NCBI GenBank assembly: GCA_004352715.1
Contig: SCFE01000001.1
Coordinates: 2,753,482-2,817,481 of the forward strand
DNA length: 64,000 nucleotides
Direction: 5' to 3'
Source of the DNA: Hofstenia miamia
Lineage: Eukaryota > Xenacoelomorpha > Acoela
Part shown: piece by piece, positions 24,251 through 36,858 of the stretch
Layout: each line of letters starts with the position of its first letter
Numbering within the stretch: position 1 is the stretch's first letter
The notes under the pieces: generated by a model
What the model was told of the DNA's origin: nothing
Databases searched by the model: none
The model's input: only the letters and a program-made list of their open reading frames with translations
Made by a program: the position numbers and the translations under genes

Positions 24251-25024
24251 CTCTCTCATTTTATATTACTAGTAAAACTGTTGTTTATTTATCATGGTTC
24301 TAGCTAAAAAAATGATAATTTATGTAAAATATATGCAAGGAGAAAAATATATTAAAAAAGGAATAGGTATTTACAACTTAAAGAATAAAATTACATGCTA
24401 AATTTTAAAGCAGTAATTGGCTTACAACTGAAATATTTCAGAGGTTTATTTTGGCATCAAAGAACTTTAAGTTCAATAAACATTTTGAACTGTGCTAAAG
24501 CTCATTGTGCATAGTGTTTGGGGAGGAGAAAGCAATGTATTACAAAATAATTTTTACTGCAGGACTATACTTTGTGTGGCATAAAGACTTTGCTCAACGT
24601 TGCTTTCTTAATTTTTCATTTATTTCAATTTCAACATTATTATTTCAAATTTATTTCAATTTAAATTTTGCATAGAAATAACAGTGCTAAATATTTTAGT
24701 TTGAATTTCTAATTTAATAGTGTGGTAAAACTCTAGCAGACTTTTGATTTGTACCTGTGAGTTATTTGTTCATATTTTCATGCACTATGTTTTGCTTACA
24801 ATTACTGGTTTTCATTTGTATAAATGTCTGTGAATTGTTCATTTATATTCATTTCAGTTTATTCTCAGTAAGTTTGTTCTTACTTTTTACTTTTGACTTA
24901 TCTTTTATTTGAAAATGATGTGTTTCTAACTTTCCAACTGTGTAGTTAAAGGGCACCCAGATGTGGTATGACTTAGCTGGTTTGTTTTCATTTGTTATTA
25001 AAATAATTAATGGCTAGGGCTGTT

Positions 25025-25440
25025 GTACTGCTTGTCATTTGTTATTAAAATAATTATTAATGCTTTCACCTAAATTGCACAAGATGAGAAATGCACTGAA
25101 TTTGGATTATTTTTACTAAGCACTTAGGTTCACTTCTTGCACCCCATAGTTAGGGCTTCTTTATTCTTAATCAATTAGGGCTTTAGTATTATGTAACTCT
25201 TCCTAAAGATTTTCTGTATTAGATCAGCCAAGTGTGGCCACTCTTTCCCAACACAATCTCTTGTTTTACTTTTAGCTAATATTAGGATAAGGTATAACAG
25301 CAGGAGGAGTTAATTATTTTCTACCATTAGTAAATCCATGCATTGACTTGAAACCCCCAATAAGCTAGTAGAGTTAGCTGATTTCATACTGATGCCACAT
25401 TTGTTTGAGTTTGATAGACATTTGTGAATTGTAATCCATT
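25025..25440. repeat. Dispersed repeat, copy 2 (partner at 23860-24250)
   Basis: Direct-orientation relative of 23860-24250. The open frame on the opposite strand (25310-25594) partly overlaps this repeat and is not treated as a gene. Confidence 0.55.
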
Positions 25441-27004
25441 CACCAATTTGCAGCTCATAAAGGGATATGTATTGTATGCAAAGTTCTTCAGAAACAGTGT
25501 TATGTTCACTGACTACTACAGGGCATGATAATTTCTCAGTCTTAAGCAAACATTTCATCTCAGATGAAGATCTTTTGCTGATTTTTCCTGTCATTTTTGG
25601 TAATTATCTGCATGCTCTGCCTTTAGACAACCTTGTAGATTTTTGAACCTCTTTGGCATATGCAGCTTAGATCACAATTGTTGGTAGACAAAAGAGTGAT
25701 TAGAGTCAAAATTAATGCACATTTATTGGAGAGCTTCAATGTCTAAGTAATGTCTATATGCATACATGGTTAAAATACTTCTTCAAATATTTGATATGTC
25801 ATAGAATTGATTGGATTCATTGCAACCTCCTATTATTAATGAGATATAATGTCAGTACACATTATTCAATAAGGATGTTAGCATATATTAAAAATGCTCT
25901 GTTAAGGATGAAATTAAAAGAGGTGACAATTCTCCATGTATATATTATTTTTCTTAAGATTTTATAAAAAGTAGTAACAGTTTTTTTTTCCAAATTTATA
26001 AAATTTCTGGTAAATTTACAAAATTCGTTTAATAGAGATTATTAGAATTTTATAACAAAATGGCAAATTTAGATTGAGCTTAGCCATAACCCTTTTCCCC
26101 ATCAAATGAAATACCCGTTTTTGTACATGATCTCCATTCTTTTTTTGAGCTCAATATATATATATATATATATATATTACTTCACTTATATGCCTATGCT
26201 TGACTTTACATCTGAAGTTTTTAGATTTTTAGAGTTTCAGCTATTATGAAAAAAGTGGTATGGTCTTATACATGTAACAATAGGAAAATATAGATTGCCA
26301 CTAGTTAAGTTAAGAAAAACGCATTAATTATACTTAGGTTTGATAGAGCTATTAACAACTTCAATTCTTCTGAATATGTCTGGTCCTAGGCATATGCGTG
26401 TATCTGTTACAGTCAAGTTGGCACTACTATTGTCCCGTTCAAATTAGAAATAAATCAGTAGTAAAATGTTGTAATTGAATGCAAAAAACATATACATGTA
26501 TATTGATAATTCATGTTGTCTACTAACTTGTTTTTGTGTGTTTTTGTTTATTAATTGTAGTTATCTTTTTGCCTCCCGACCTTTGTTAGAATGATTTATG
26601 CTGGGATCGCTTTTGCTAGGTTAAATATATTCATCAAAATATTTATTTGCTGTTTGCATTTATATACTATAGGTCTAATTGCTTGGTATTTTCGAATGTT
26701 TTTTATTAAAATATTAACATAATATTGCATTGGGAAAACAATTTAAGTTAAAATGCCAAAAATGGTTTTGTTTATATAATATTCTAGTATTAATTCCAGC
26801 AAATTGATGTTAGATTGAATTTTTTGCATCTATTCCGTCCTATACTTTTTGCATCCCATGCAATTAATGTACATACATATTTTCAAAATATCAATAAATT
26901 CAAAACTATAGTATTATTCATTAAGAACACTATAAGATGCTTTAACTGTAATATTTCCAATAGCGCACCTAACATGACAAAATTTCTTAGAAGAAATGAA
27001 TGGC
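25441..27004. other. AT-rich stretch with a (TA)n microsatellite
   Basis: A (TA)n run of about 24 bp lies at 26153-26176. Nothing else recognised. Confidence 0.5.
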
Positions 27005-27007
27005 AAT

Positions 27008-27673
27008 CAAAAAGAATTCCATAAAAGCTTCATTAAAATCGTTTTACTGCCAAGCTTTATTGAAGGCTTTTAATTGACTGACATACTTTACAAGCAAATT
27101 CAATGATTGAATTAACTTTTTCATTTGCCTTTTTGGAAAATATTTATTACCGCCAGGTTTTTCAAAGTCGTTATTCATATAAAATTCTTTCAGACGCAGA
27201 ATATAAGTTCTCCTATCTTTGATTAATTTCACAATTGCGTTTTCTAAATTAAATAGTATTCTGCTTAATTGCACTAAGGAATTTCCTAACTTTATTAATT
27301 TTTCTCTTAATGACTTGCTTTGTGACAGATGAAATTGAATCAAAAAGAATTCCATAAAAGCTTCATTAAAATCGTTTTACTGCCAAGCTTTATTGAAGGC
27401 TTTTAATTGACTGACATACTTTACAAGCAAATTCAATGATTGAATTAACTTTTTCATTTGCCTTTTTGGAAAATATTTATTACCGCCAGGTTTTTCAAAG
27501 TCGTTATTCATATAAAATTCTTTCAGACGCAGAATATAAGTTCTCCTATCTTTGATTAATTTCACAATTGCGTTTTCTAAATTAAATAGTATTCTGCTTA
27601 ATTGCACTAAGGAATTTCCTAACTTTATTAATTTTTCTCTTAATGACTTGCTTTGTGACAGATGAAATTGAAT
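27008..27673 (-). repeat. Perfect tandem duplication of 333 bp
   Basis: 27008-27340 and 27341-27673 appear identical base for base on reading. The duplicated unit is the coding sequence for the last ~105 residues of the secreted-protein gene plus its stop codon. 333 is a multiple of three, but the stop codon in the upstream unit keeps the second copy untranslated. Confidence 0.9.
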
Positions 27674-28027
27674 TATTTTATCCTGTTCAATTCCTCGGAA
27701 AAGAGCGTATGCATATTTCTTTGAATGCTGTAAGTTTAAGAATATCTCACTGGATTCTTGACAGTAGGTATGGGTTTTAAAAAACAATCGCTTCTGGTCC
27801 AGATCCTTTGATATGTTAAAATTAAATCGGCTATTTTCTTCAAACATGTGTCTTTTAGATTGGTGTAACTTTTGGAACATCGATTGTGAACAACATTCTC
27901 CAGGGAAATCTAGTAAGCAACACACTTTGTCTTCATCTATGCAATGGTGGTCCCAAAAACATTCTATTGACTGAATTCCAATAACTACAGATGAAAAGAC
28001 AAAAACATGATAAAATAGCAATTGCAT
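27377..28027 (-). CDS. Small secreted protein with cysteine-rich head and helical tail
   Basis: A 216-codon frame without introns. Residues 1-22 form a typical signal peptide (MQLLFYHVFVFSSVVIGIQS). A compact cysteine cluster follows with the pattern C-x5-C-x6-CC-x7-CC (about residues 24-50), enough for three disulfides. The rest is charged and likely helical, rich in Lys, Leu, Gln and Asn, ending FNKAWQ. The protein is presumably exported; its function is unknown. The six-Cys cluster recalls small disulfide domains of secreted peptides, but no family could be named. The start at 28027 is chosen because it gives the signal peptide. Just downstream lies a perfect extra copy of the 3' third. 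A single-exon retrocopy or a lineage-specific gene are both possible. Confidence 0.6.
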   Translation of the reverse strand: MQLLFYHVFVFSSVVIGIQSIECFWDHHCIDEDKVCCLLDFPGECCSQSMFQKLHQSKRHMFEENSRFNFNISKDLDQKRLFFKTHTYCQESSEIFLNLQHSKKYAYALFRGIEQDKIIQFHLSQSKSLREKLIKLGNSLVQLSRILFNLENAIVKLIKDRRTYILRLKEFYMNNDFEKPGGNKYFPKRQMKKLIQSLNLLVKYVSQLKAFNKAWQ

Positions 28028-31000
28028 TTTGCCGCAATTCTACAAAAATTTCTTCTGGATATTTACAGCTATAAACCATAGTCGCGAACAATATTGGAAA
28101 ACTAATCAATATTAATTGAAAGAATAAGCATAGTCCTATGATTAGCTGACTTTATCATGCACAGCAGGATTTTGGAATGATTTGCGCGAGTAATGGATGT
28201 GTGTGGGAGTCCAGAATCTGGACACATTAATTTAAAGTTTTTGCAAAAGCTCTCCACCAATGATCTCTAGCAGAATGTTTCTCGAAAAAAACATGATAGT
28301 AACTTGTTGCATAATTTGATTGGAATGGCAAATCCATTTAAAGTTCAAAGTATAATTTTAGCTGGAAATTTTTTGATTAATATATAACGAATTCAAGGGC
28401 ATTTATGAATATTCTAGCAAATAATTAATTGACAGAACCAGTAAATTAGCTTAAAATTTAGTGTTTTAATATAGAATATTAAATAGTATCAACGCTCTTT
28501 GAGCTTTCTTTTTACACGGTGAATATACTTAACTTCCATAGATATTTCCTGCAATTCAAAAATTGCAAAACTTTTATTCTTAAATGTTCTACGTCGTTGT
28601 TGGTGTTTCTGTCACCCCACAGTCCATATTACGTTGCTGAAAAACGGGAAATTCTGGTAAACCAACAAAAACTTATTACTTTATATATCAACCTAAATGC
28701 CTAATAATGCTAAATAGCAGCAATGTTTAGCAGCTTTATTTACAATATTAACTGCTTTCTATGATTATCGCCATATGGGGTAACTTTATAATCCCAAGTT
28801 ATTTTATCTAATAAAAATTAAGAATACTGTATTATGTCAAATCATCTTATATCTTACAATGCATACATGCAACTCTCCTTTCAAATCTCTAATGTGCGTG
28901 TAAATAGTTGAGGAAGCTATTGATGAAGCTCTTTCAATCATGATTCAAGTTTCAAGTAATGAGGATATTTTGATGATGGTAGTTCACCAGGATTAGGAAA
29001 TTTTGAACTCTGATATTGAACATGAAATGTGTTCAATTTTTAACCTGTGACCCGACCTGGCCTGTCTAACAATGATTCGTACCCCAAATCAATCAAAGAA
29101 GGATTACTAGTATAATACGCACAAAATATTTTTGCATAAAAGAGACAAAATCAATAAAAAATACAAGTATAATTAGAATCGATTAGCATTTAAGAATTTT
29201 AAAGATTGAAGGGTTTGACTTCTTAAATGGTTCCTTAATTCTGCTAGTGTTCTTCCTCCATAACAAATATGAATTACCCGCGACCCGATTTGCCCAAGAG
29301 TGCCGAGCAACCCCACCCGACGAATTTTTTACTTGACTGTCGGGCAAGTTGACCCGTAACCACCCTGAATGATATACAGAAATTTTAATTGCAGTATTAG
29401 GTCAAATTCTGAACATCTCGGCAATGCTGGACGACAATTATCAACATGCACCCTGGTTTGAAAGGAGGCGTCATGAAAAGTATTTGGTCTTATGATGTGT
29501 AATCTGGTTTTGACTAAAACAATTACCATAAATGTGGGAATTTATAATGATTGGTGCATAAAATGCTGAAATTACTATTCCCTAATGCAGTCACATTGAA
29601 ACAAGCTAACTTATATCTAAATCAAGTTTATAATCTTGCTATGGACATTTGGTTTACTGCTAACCATCTTGTAAATTATTTTTTGAGAAATTGTTGGGAC
29701 TCACTATATACAAGAGAATTGGCAAAATTCATCAGTTAACATTATATCTCACAAAATTTTACTTTGGCCATATTTGAGCAAAGGTAAATGTTCTCTATTC
29801 TTGATATCTTTAATGTATCTCAATGGGTACAATTTACAAACTTCATAGAAGACAAAAAGAAAATAAACAAACGATAAGTATTTACTACACTTGTCGCAAG
29901 TGCGGGAGATAGTCACATGAGTTTGCCTTTAACATGATAATTTTTGCTTTAAGATTTTTTACATGGCTCTTGCTATTATTTAACAAGCATTTTAAAATAA
30001 GATTATAAAAAAGGTGTATTGAATGAAAGAGTAAGAAAAATCTGTATAAACTAAGAAGCAGAACTATAAATTTGCTTGGATTAATAAATGCTCGTTTGGG
30101 CTCCTTGTGTATCAAATGCACTGTACAAGCTCGGCTTGTGTGACTATATGCGTCAATGGATGAGTGACTTTACGATATTAAAGAAGACAAGGTCTCCACT
30201 TGAAAAAGAACCGAGAAGGTGCCTTTTCCATTCAAATATTTCCAAAATACTACAGAAAAGTGCTAAGCTCTAAAATTTTGTTGTAAACTGCATGCTATAA
30301 GTGAAAAAAATTATGTAGATTGAACACAATTCTTTAAATTCATTTTATATTAAATAATATGGAATTTACCCCAAACGACGATGCCCATATTTTAAAAGTA
30401 ACAACGTAGAAGGCTTAAGTTCTTACCATGACTTCAAAGACTTTCAAAAATTAACTGTTTTTTGTAATCATTACATTTGTTGCACACCTGCGCAGAAAAT
30501 CAAAAAAAATACAAAAGTATTGATATTTTGACTCTTACACTGAAGATCGCTACTGTGAAAAAGAGGTCCTTAATTGCGTTTAGAAAATATTTACGACAAT
30601 ATAAATCATACTTTTAGAAATAGTTATATTTTAGTTAATGAGCATTTATATCTAAGATTGTACTAAGAAACTCGATTATATTTTCAATTAAGTTGTTGCG
30701 TAAGTAACTACCAATATCTTTGAAATTTACATTTCAATAAATAAATGCATAATGTTAGTTGCACTTTTATTGTGTACTATTACAGTGTAACATTAAACTT
30801 GAGAAAAATCAAGTAGTTTGAATGTGTTAATGGAAACTGTATTTGATATATGCATGTGTTGATATCTTTGGGAGTCTTTGTTAGCACACAATATGGTCTG
30901 TTATTTTAAAAGTTTCATTCTTTAAACGTGCTAGTTTTTATCAACAAGTTAGGGAAATCTAACCAATAGCTAATCAATAGCTAATGTAAAGGATCCTTCT

Positions 31001-31195
31001 GTGGGTATGCGTAGGAGTGATAGTTATTGATTCCCCATAAGTTAATTTAAATATGAGCTAATTCACTTCATTGCAATCAGTTCAACTTTTTCAAAATATC
31101 AAATTCAAGTAGGTTAAGTGTTTAATCCAAACTACGGCACATGGAATTCATCAAGCATGGCCTAGTGGATATAACTGGATGTTTTTTGAAAATGA
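28028..31195. other. Long stretch without a recognised gene
   Basis: Several short open frames (28519, 29329, 29551, 29885, 30088) show no domain. A small GC-richer patch of CCCG/CGGG motifs lies at 29270-29365. Confidence 0.45.
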
Positions 31196-31202
31196 GCATT
31201 CT

Positions 31203-31715
31203 ATTGAGAAATTTTCGGGCAAATCGTCTTAACGGTTAAACTAAGTTTGGGGTAATTTTGTTACCCTAAGAACATCTAGAATAGGATTTGAGCTCAAATC
31301 AAATTGGAAGAACGTGCTATTTTGTGACGTTTCCCCATTTCTTAAGTAAGAATTTCCCAAATTAGAGGTCTTTGGGTACAAGCTAAATGAAAATTAAAAA
31401 ATTTTCATGAAATCATAGCACTTGAGTTTTTCAAGCATGGTATTACTATAACAAACTAGCAATCATTCTAAAGCAAAAGTTTTAAGTTGATTTTTTTGGA
31501 TAACACTACCCCAAACTTAGACTATTGATGTTTTTGTTGAATCTTGGTAAGCAAAGTTAGGATGATTCCCATATTGTGCAGACAAAAAATACTTAAAAAA
31601 TGTGGAAAAGTCACAAAATATCAGATTCTTCCAATTTGATTTGAGCTCAAAATCCTATTCTAGTTGTTCTTAGGGTACAAAATTACATCACATTTCGTTT
31701 AACCGTTAATGAAAA
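31203..31715. mobile_element. Foldback inverted-repeat element (~510 bp)
   Basis: 31203-31345 and 31580-31715 are inverted copies at about 80-85% identity. The shared blocks include AAATCAAATTGGAAGA, CTAGAATAGGATTTGAGCTC and TTACCCTAAGAACA with their reverse complements. A further inverted block (CTAAGTTTGGGGTA at about 31241 versus its complement at about 31507) lies in the loop. There is no coding capacity. This is a MITE or foldback-type element. Confidence 0.75.
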
Positions 31716-31721
31716 ATTTGA

Positions 31722-31906
31722 GGTACTTCCTCAACTTCGTGATGGCAATCACTCTATTGATTATAATAATCTTGCCTCAAGTTTAGGGATAGGAAGTTTA
31801 GATGTGTTATGTAAGCTTAACATTCATGAGGATATCAGATGCAGAACAATGTCAATATGCTGCACTGTTGAGCTAGTGGAATTTGAATATGAACAAATTG
31901 ATATGG
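31722..31906 (+). other. Candidate exon of unknown gene
   Basis: An open stretch of about 60 codons (containing LRDGNHSIDYNNLASSLGIG) ends at ATG followed by GTATGA, a possible splice donor. Its codon composition looks more coding-like than the surroundings. No acceptor is obvious, and the left edge abuts the foldback element. No family was recognised, although a death-fold-like spacing is conceivable. Confidence 0.2.
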
Positions 31907-32055
31907 TATGACTTACACGAATGCAGTCACCTAGAATAAACTAGTAACAGTCTGTGAATAACTGGGAGAATCGCTTGTCTAACAATAGTTTGCAATTTTT
32001 TAACATAAAGCATATAACCTTTTTTCATAGTGCAATTCTTTATTATATTTAAATA

Positions 32056-32062
<7 letters not shown>

Positions 32063-32092
<30 letters not shown>
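32063..32092. repeat. (TA)n microsatellite
   Basis: About 15 TA units. A single ambiguous base follows at 32098. Confidence 0.9.
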
Positions 32093-32096
<4 letters not shown>

Positions 32097-32241
32097 TNTA
32101 TTGATTTAGATTGTGACTGTGTCTATGTTTGGAAGTATTTATTGTATTTCACCAAATAAAGTAATTCTTTAACAAATCAAACAAATTAGTGCACCATACG
32201 CGCGCTTACAAATACACTACTATAAATATTAAATTTCGCAG

Positions 32242-32690
32242 ATGAAAATGCATTATTCAAGATGTTGGATTTGAAAATTCTAGATCAAGCTCTGAGTGAT
32301 TACAATCAATACAAACTCAGGTCGAATGAAGATGGACACTTAGTTCTTAAGCTCAATGGAACCTTAGATGCATTTGAAACCGACCAAATGTGCTCAAGTG
32401 AAACTCTTGAATGGAATGACTTTGTAACGAAACTAAGTGAAAAGGAATGCAAGGTCATCTTTAAGCATTGTAAGTTTATGAATGATTGTGGACACAACAG
32501 AAGCAAACTTTTGGCTATCACTTGGATTCCGTCTGAAGCAAATTTTCGAGAGAAGATGATCATGGCAGCCAGCATGAAAGAATTTCGCTTAAAGTTCGAA
32601 GGAATCATGAAAATTGTTGAAGGATCTGTGAAGAGTGACATTTACTTAAACGAACTCCAGGATATTTGCAAGTATTCATTTAAATTTTGA
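32242..32690 (+). CDS. ADF/cofilin-family protein, last exon
   Basis: The frame runs from a splice acceptor (TTTCGCAG at 32234-32241) to TGA at 32690, about 149 codons. The order of elements is that of the ADF-homology domain. First is DYNQYKLRSNEDG with the next strand. Then WNDFVTKLSE leads into the strand before KFMNDCG. Then come KLLAITWIPSEANFREKM, where cofilins have a W-x-P-[DE] motif, and the long actin-binding helix MIMAASMKEFRLKFEGI. The region after it resembles the QATDxSDI segment of cofilins. Cofilins sever and depolymerise actin filaments. Sequence divergence is high, for example AAS in place of the usual YASS in the helix, so this is probably a lineage-specific paralogue. The first exon with the start codon was not found. 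AATAAA lies at 32762-32767. Confidence 0.8.
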
Positions 32691-32761
32691 TTTGTGTTGT
32701 TCATTAGGATTTAGGATATATTACAAGAGAATATACATTGTTGTATAAATATCAATTAACA

Positions 32762-32767
32762 AATAAA
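32762..32767 (+). promoter_or_regulatory. Polyadenylation signal of the ADF/cofilin-like gene
   Basis: AATAAA hexamer 72 bp past the stop codon, followed by a T-rich region. Confidence 0.55.
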
Positions 32768-33654
32768 TTCTGACATTTTGAATTTGTTGCAGTACACTTA
32801 TAATTCACATACATTCTTAGATATTCTTAAACCAGTTTAAGCAGTAGTTAAGAACCTATATACATATATACATATATATATATATATAGATGTATGGATG
32901 TCTACTGGATAAATGTTCAACATAGTGTTATACAGGTATTTTAACTAGATTAAGAAATTTCTAACTATTGGAAATTAGACAACTGGATACTTTTATTATT
33001 AGGCTACTTCAATTATTTAAATATATCATGAATATACGCATGATAAGGAAAAGGAAACCAAATAAGTAGATCATTGCCATGTAGACCTGCTATATGTAGC
33101 TGTATGCTTGCAAGTTACTGAACTCTATTTAATAATGACATATAAATGTACGTATTTAGGTGATGTGGAAATAAATTACATTTCGACTTGAGCAAAAACA
33201 TAATATGAATATATTCCTCTAGTTCTTATCTTCACAGCATACATTTTGCAAAACTCTATATAATAGTAAAATTACTAAGTCAATGAGAATAACTTACAAA
33301 AAATAGTTTTCTTTTTATTTCATTTTGGTTTTAATAGTATTATGCAAAAAGATAAAACTACTTTTAATCTAAAAAAATTCTGGGTTATACATTTGATTGA
33401 CTATTACAGATCCTTAGGTAATTAGATAATCTAGTAGATGTCTACTACTACTAAATCAGTAGGTGATCTTAAAAAGATGATTGCTTTTGTTCTATGCTGT
33501 TGATGTTATGCTCATATATTCTCTCGAAGTTCTATTATTTTAAAATTATATTAAACAGTTTTTCTGAATTCATCTGTTGAAAGCATGTATAATTTTTAAA
33601 TTGCTATAAATTGCAAATATTTCATTCATTATCTCTTATATTATTTTATAACAA
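32768..33654. other. AT-rich spacer
   Basis: A TA/CATA microsatellite at about 32860-32889. Nothing else recognised. Confidence 0.5.
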
Positions 33655-33659
33655 ACATG

Positions 33660-34700
33660 GAAGATCGCAAATTTGGTACCTACATGTTCAATTCGTTTTC
33701 CGATCACTATTTAGCCCTACACATTACACAAGATGTTAATAAAGGTAAGAAGCGGAAAAGAATATTCTCTCGTGATTTCGCCAACTTTGATGAAAAAGCT
33801 TTCATTAAGTAACTAAAAAATGTGGCCTGGGACCATGTTTATACATTGAAAGACTCAAGTCCCATGATAAAGTTTCTCTTAAGGCAATTAAACTGTTGTC
33901 TAAATAAAGTAGTACTCTACAAGGTTAACACTGATAAACCTACCAAGTTTGCATAATAATCAAATTGAAGATTTGGAAAAAAAAGAAGCGTGGGAATGTA
34001 AAGATCATACATTAGGTCAGTATAAAGAAATTAAAGACCAAGTTTGCAAATTAAAGCGCAATCTAAAGGAACAGCAAGCTAAGAATTTTTATGTTTATTT
34101 AAATCCATCTAAATATCGGTTAAGATTCTTAAATAAGTTCCTAAATAGAGATAAGAACCTGAATAGCAATATAGAGGAAATCAATATTGACAACAAAATA
34201 GTAACAAACACCATGTCGATTGCCAATCACATGAATCTAATTTTTCAAAACCTTGGAGAGTTTAAGGGTAAAATATTCTCGCATGAGAATAATATAAAAC
34301 AACTAGAAGGCAGTTTTTGTTTTAGGTTTATAAGTGAGCAAGAACTAATTAAAATTGTTTACAACTTAGATCCTAGTATAGCAAGTGTTAGTTCAGGGAT
34401 ATCAATATTATTTATGATATTGCTTCGCAATAAATGCTTTACGTACGTCTATCTATCTATCAAACATGTTTAAAAAGGGCCGAGAAAACTCCAATTTTTA
34501 AAAAAAGTGATCCGAAAATATGTACCAACTATAGCCCTATTGCAGTAACTAGCCCATTCTCTAAGATATTTGAGAGACTAATCAGTAATCAAAAATATTC
34601 TTTCCTAATGCAATTTGATATATTATCTCCAAATAATCAACACCGGCGACCAAAAAAATTAAACTTATATAAAAGTAATTGAAACAAAATCTACTCAGAA
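33660..34700 (+). pseudogene. Non-LTR retrotransposon fragment: endonuclease end, linker, RT start
   Basis: At 33695-33945 the frame gives the C-terminal edge of an APE-type endonuclease (FSDHYLALHI) and the R-F-W-containing linker. It continues through 33949-34470, including FLNRDKNLNSNIEEINID and MSIANHMNLIFQNLGEF. At 34485-34680 is the first RT block, TPIFKKSDPKICTNYSPIAV then KIFERLI. The palm with the catalytic Asp residues is absent. Stops at about 33812 and 33955 and a frameshift near 34470 break it. The arrangement fits the Jockey/CR1-type clades. Truncated at both ends. Confidence 0.7.
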
Positions 34701-36858
34701 AACGACATATATTTGGCACCTCAAAAAATTTATGTATGGCAAAATTTCTAGCAGCATTCCATTTGATTCTTTTTATAGTAAATATTTTGTTTGTTTTTTT
34801 AATTGTGTTTTTTATTCGTAAATTTGTGGCTTAGTTTGTAGTATTTGCTATATGTATGGGCTTATATATATTTGTAAATATTGCTTGCAAATATGTTGTA
34901 TGTATACCTAATGTATAGCACATCGGCAAACAATAAAGCTATTAAAGATTAAATACTGTGATCTATGATCCTTTGAAAAACATTCTTCAATTATGTAATT
35001 CTTGCTGAATTTCACTTTAGTTAGTCTCAACTATCAAACATTTTTTTATTGAATTAAAAATAATTAATAGCTCATTGGAAGAACTGCTTTAAAATTTAAT
35101 ATGAGGTTTGTGTTGATTGGGTTTGCTAAACAAGTTAGCAATAAATTTTTCATTTTTTAGAACAATATTAACACTCCTTTTATATTGTAAACTGCATTCT
35201 TCTATGCAAACTTTTTAATTTCGTTTGTATGCTTTCTTCTTTTTGATTATTGGATACTAAAATGAAATTTTCAGCCATGTTTCGTGCATAATTTATAAAC
35301 GCAATAGTTTTATTGCTAAATTATTCTTGAGGACTAGAAAAATGTATTCATGTTTTGAAATGTTGTATTGAAGGCATTATCTCCAATGAGCTATACAAAA
35401 TCCGATGCAAGCTAGAAACATATAGTCTCAACCATTTCCTGTTCACGCAGGCCGTGCGCAAGATAATTTGCTGCGCAGTGTTGGCGACCCGGCAGAAATT
35501 TAAGCGTAAGCAAAAAAGGAAACTTTTATCTATATTTCTTAATGTTTTCGGAATTTTGATATCGGCTTTTCGTAGGTTATTGGCGATAAACAACTTTCGA
35601 AGAAACCATTATAGAGTATTAATAAATTCTTTGGTTGCTTACCATAAAAATGGTTTTTTTTCAAAGTATATCCAGTTGTAATCCATGCGTCTAGAGAACA
35701 TCTTGTGGTTTTAAGTTTTTCTAATAAAAAATTCAAGAATATTAGTGAAGTCAGCTATATCATTCAACTTATTTCCAAATGGCGTCGATTTGGTAATATA
35801 AAGGGTATAAGAATATACAAAATATTCAAAATGTTTAAGCTTGGGCTTGCTGAGCGCCCAAAATGTCATACTTTCGCCATTTACGAAAGCCTATTTTTCT
35901 ACCCACAGTCATTGAAGTTTTGCAGAATCTCGCCTCGTTGCACGCCTGATTTGTATTCTAAATTTCGAAAAATTGAGGCAATTCTATAACCAATGTTTTT
36001 TTAATTTGACTCATTCAAGTCACTCGACATCTACTACATCATTTTTCAACTTTGTTTCAAAATGGTGAACAATTTTATTAAAGTTAAAACTTTAGAATTT
36101 TTCAAAATTCATCCATTAGGGTCTTGATATCACACTCTAGCAACTTGAATTGAAGTGGAGAGAAATTTAATATCAAAAATATTTAGTTAGTAATTTTTTA
36201 TTCTATTGGTTTGAAACATTGAGGAATTCACCATTCGCAAAATTGCAAAAAGAGATTTTATTAGCTTGGAAATAATGTTTCAACACAACAATGTCTATGA
36301 ATATAATTTGAAGAATGATTTTGTCCAACTTTAATTGACTAACTTTAGATTATTATTTGTTCATTAATTTTATTACCGAATGAATTTAAAATTGATTTTT
36401 ATGTTATTTTCATACAATTTAAGTTTGCAATGCTGAGTTACAAAAAATTCTTTGAATGGAAGTGATTTCGTAATTTTTACGGATTTCAAAAACTCTAAAA
36501 TTAAATTTTCAGAAATTTTTTGTGAAGATATATGTTCTTAGTACTCAATCTATATTTTTTAATTAAAATCTGAAGTCATTATTTATAGAAATCTAAGAAC
36601 AACTTTAGTTGAAATGAACGCCATTGTAAATTTTTCATTTTCAGGTTTTTTTTAAGTTTTACACATCGTTGATGGCTATCTAGAAAAAGGTTCAATTTGA
36701 TTAGGCTACTTTATGTGCATGTAAATGAGAGCCTTTTCTAATAAGCAGCATTGGAAAAGAAACTAAAAAATGAAATTTTCATTTCAGAAGAAATTTACAT
36801 CAAATAATTATTTATCTTTTTAAACAAACTGACATGCACTACAAATTTACTAATTCAA
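34701..36858. other. Stretch without a recognised gene
   Basis: Overlapping open frames on both strands at 35348-35736 and one at 35705-35989 encode basic, Lys/Arg-rich peptides with no domain I recognise. CAATAAAGC at about 34930 may be the 3' end of a transcript. Confidence 0.4.

Noticed and set aside
26153-26176. CRISPR-like or regulatory repeat array
   Set aside because: Simple (TA)n microsatellite.
27044-27355. Separate 103-codon gene
   Set aside because: It is the untranslated second copy of the tandem duplication and lacks a signal peptide or its own start context.
32306-32641. 111-codon minus-strand ORF
   Set aside because: Shadow of the ADF/cofilin exon on the other strand.
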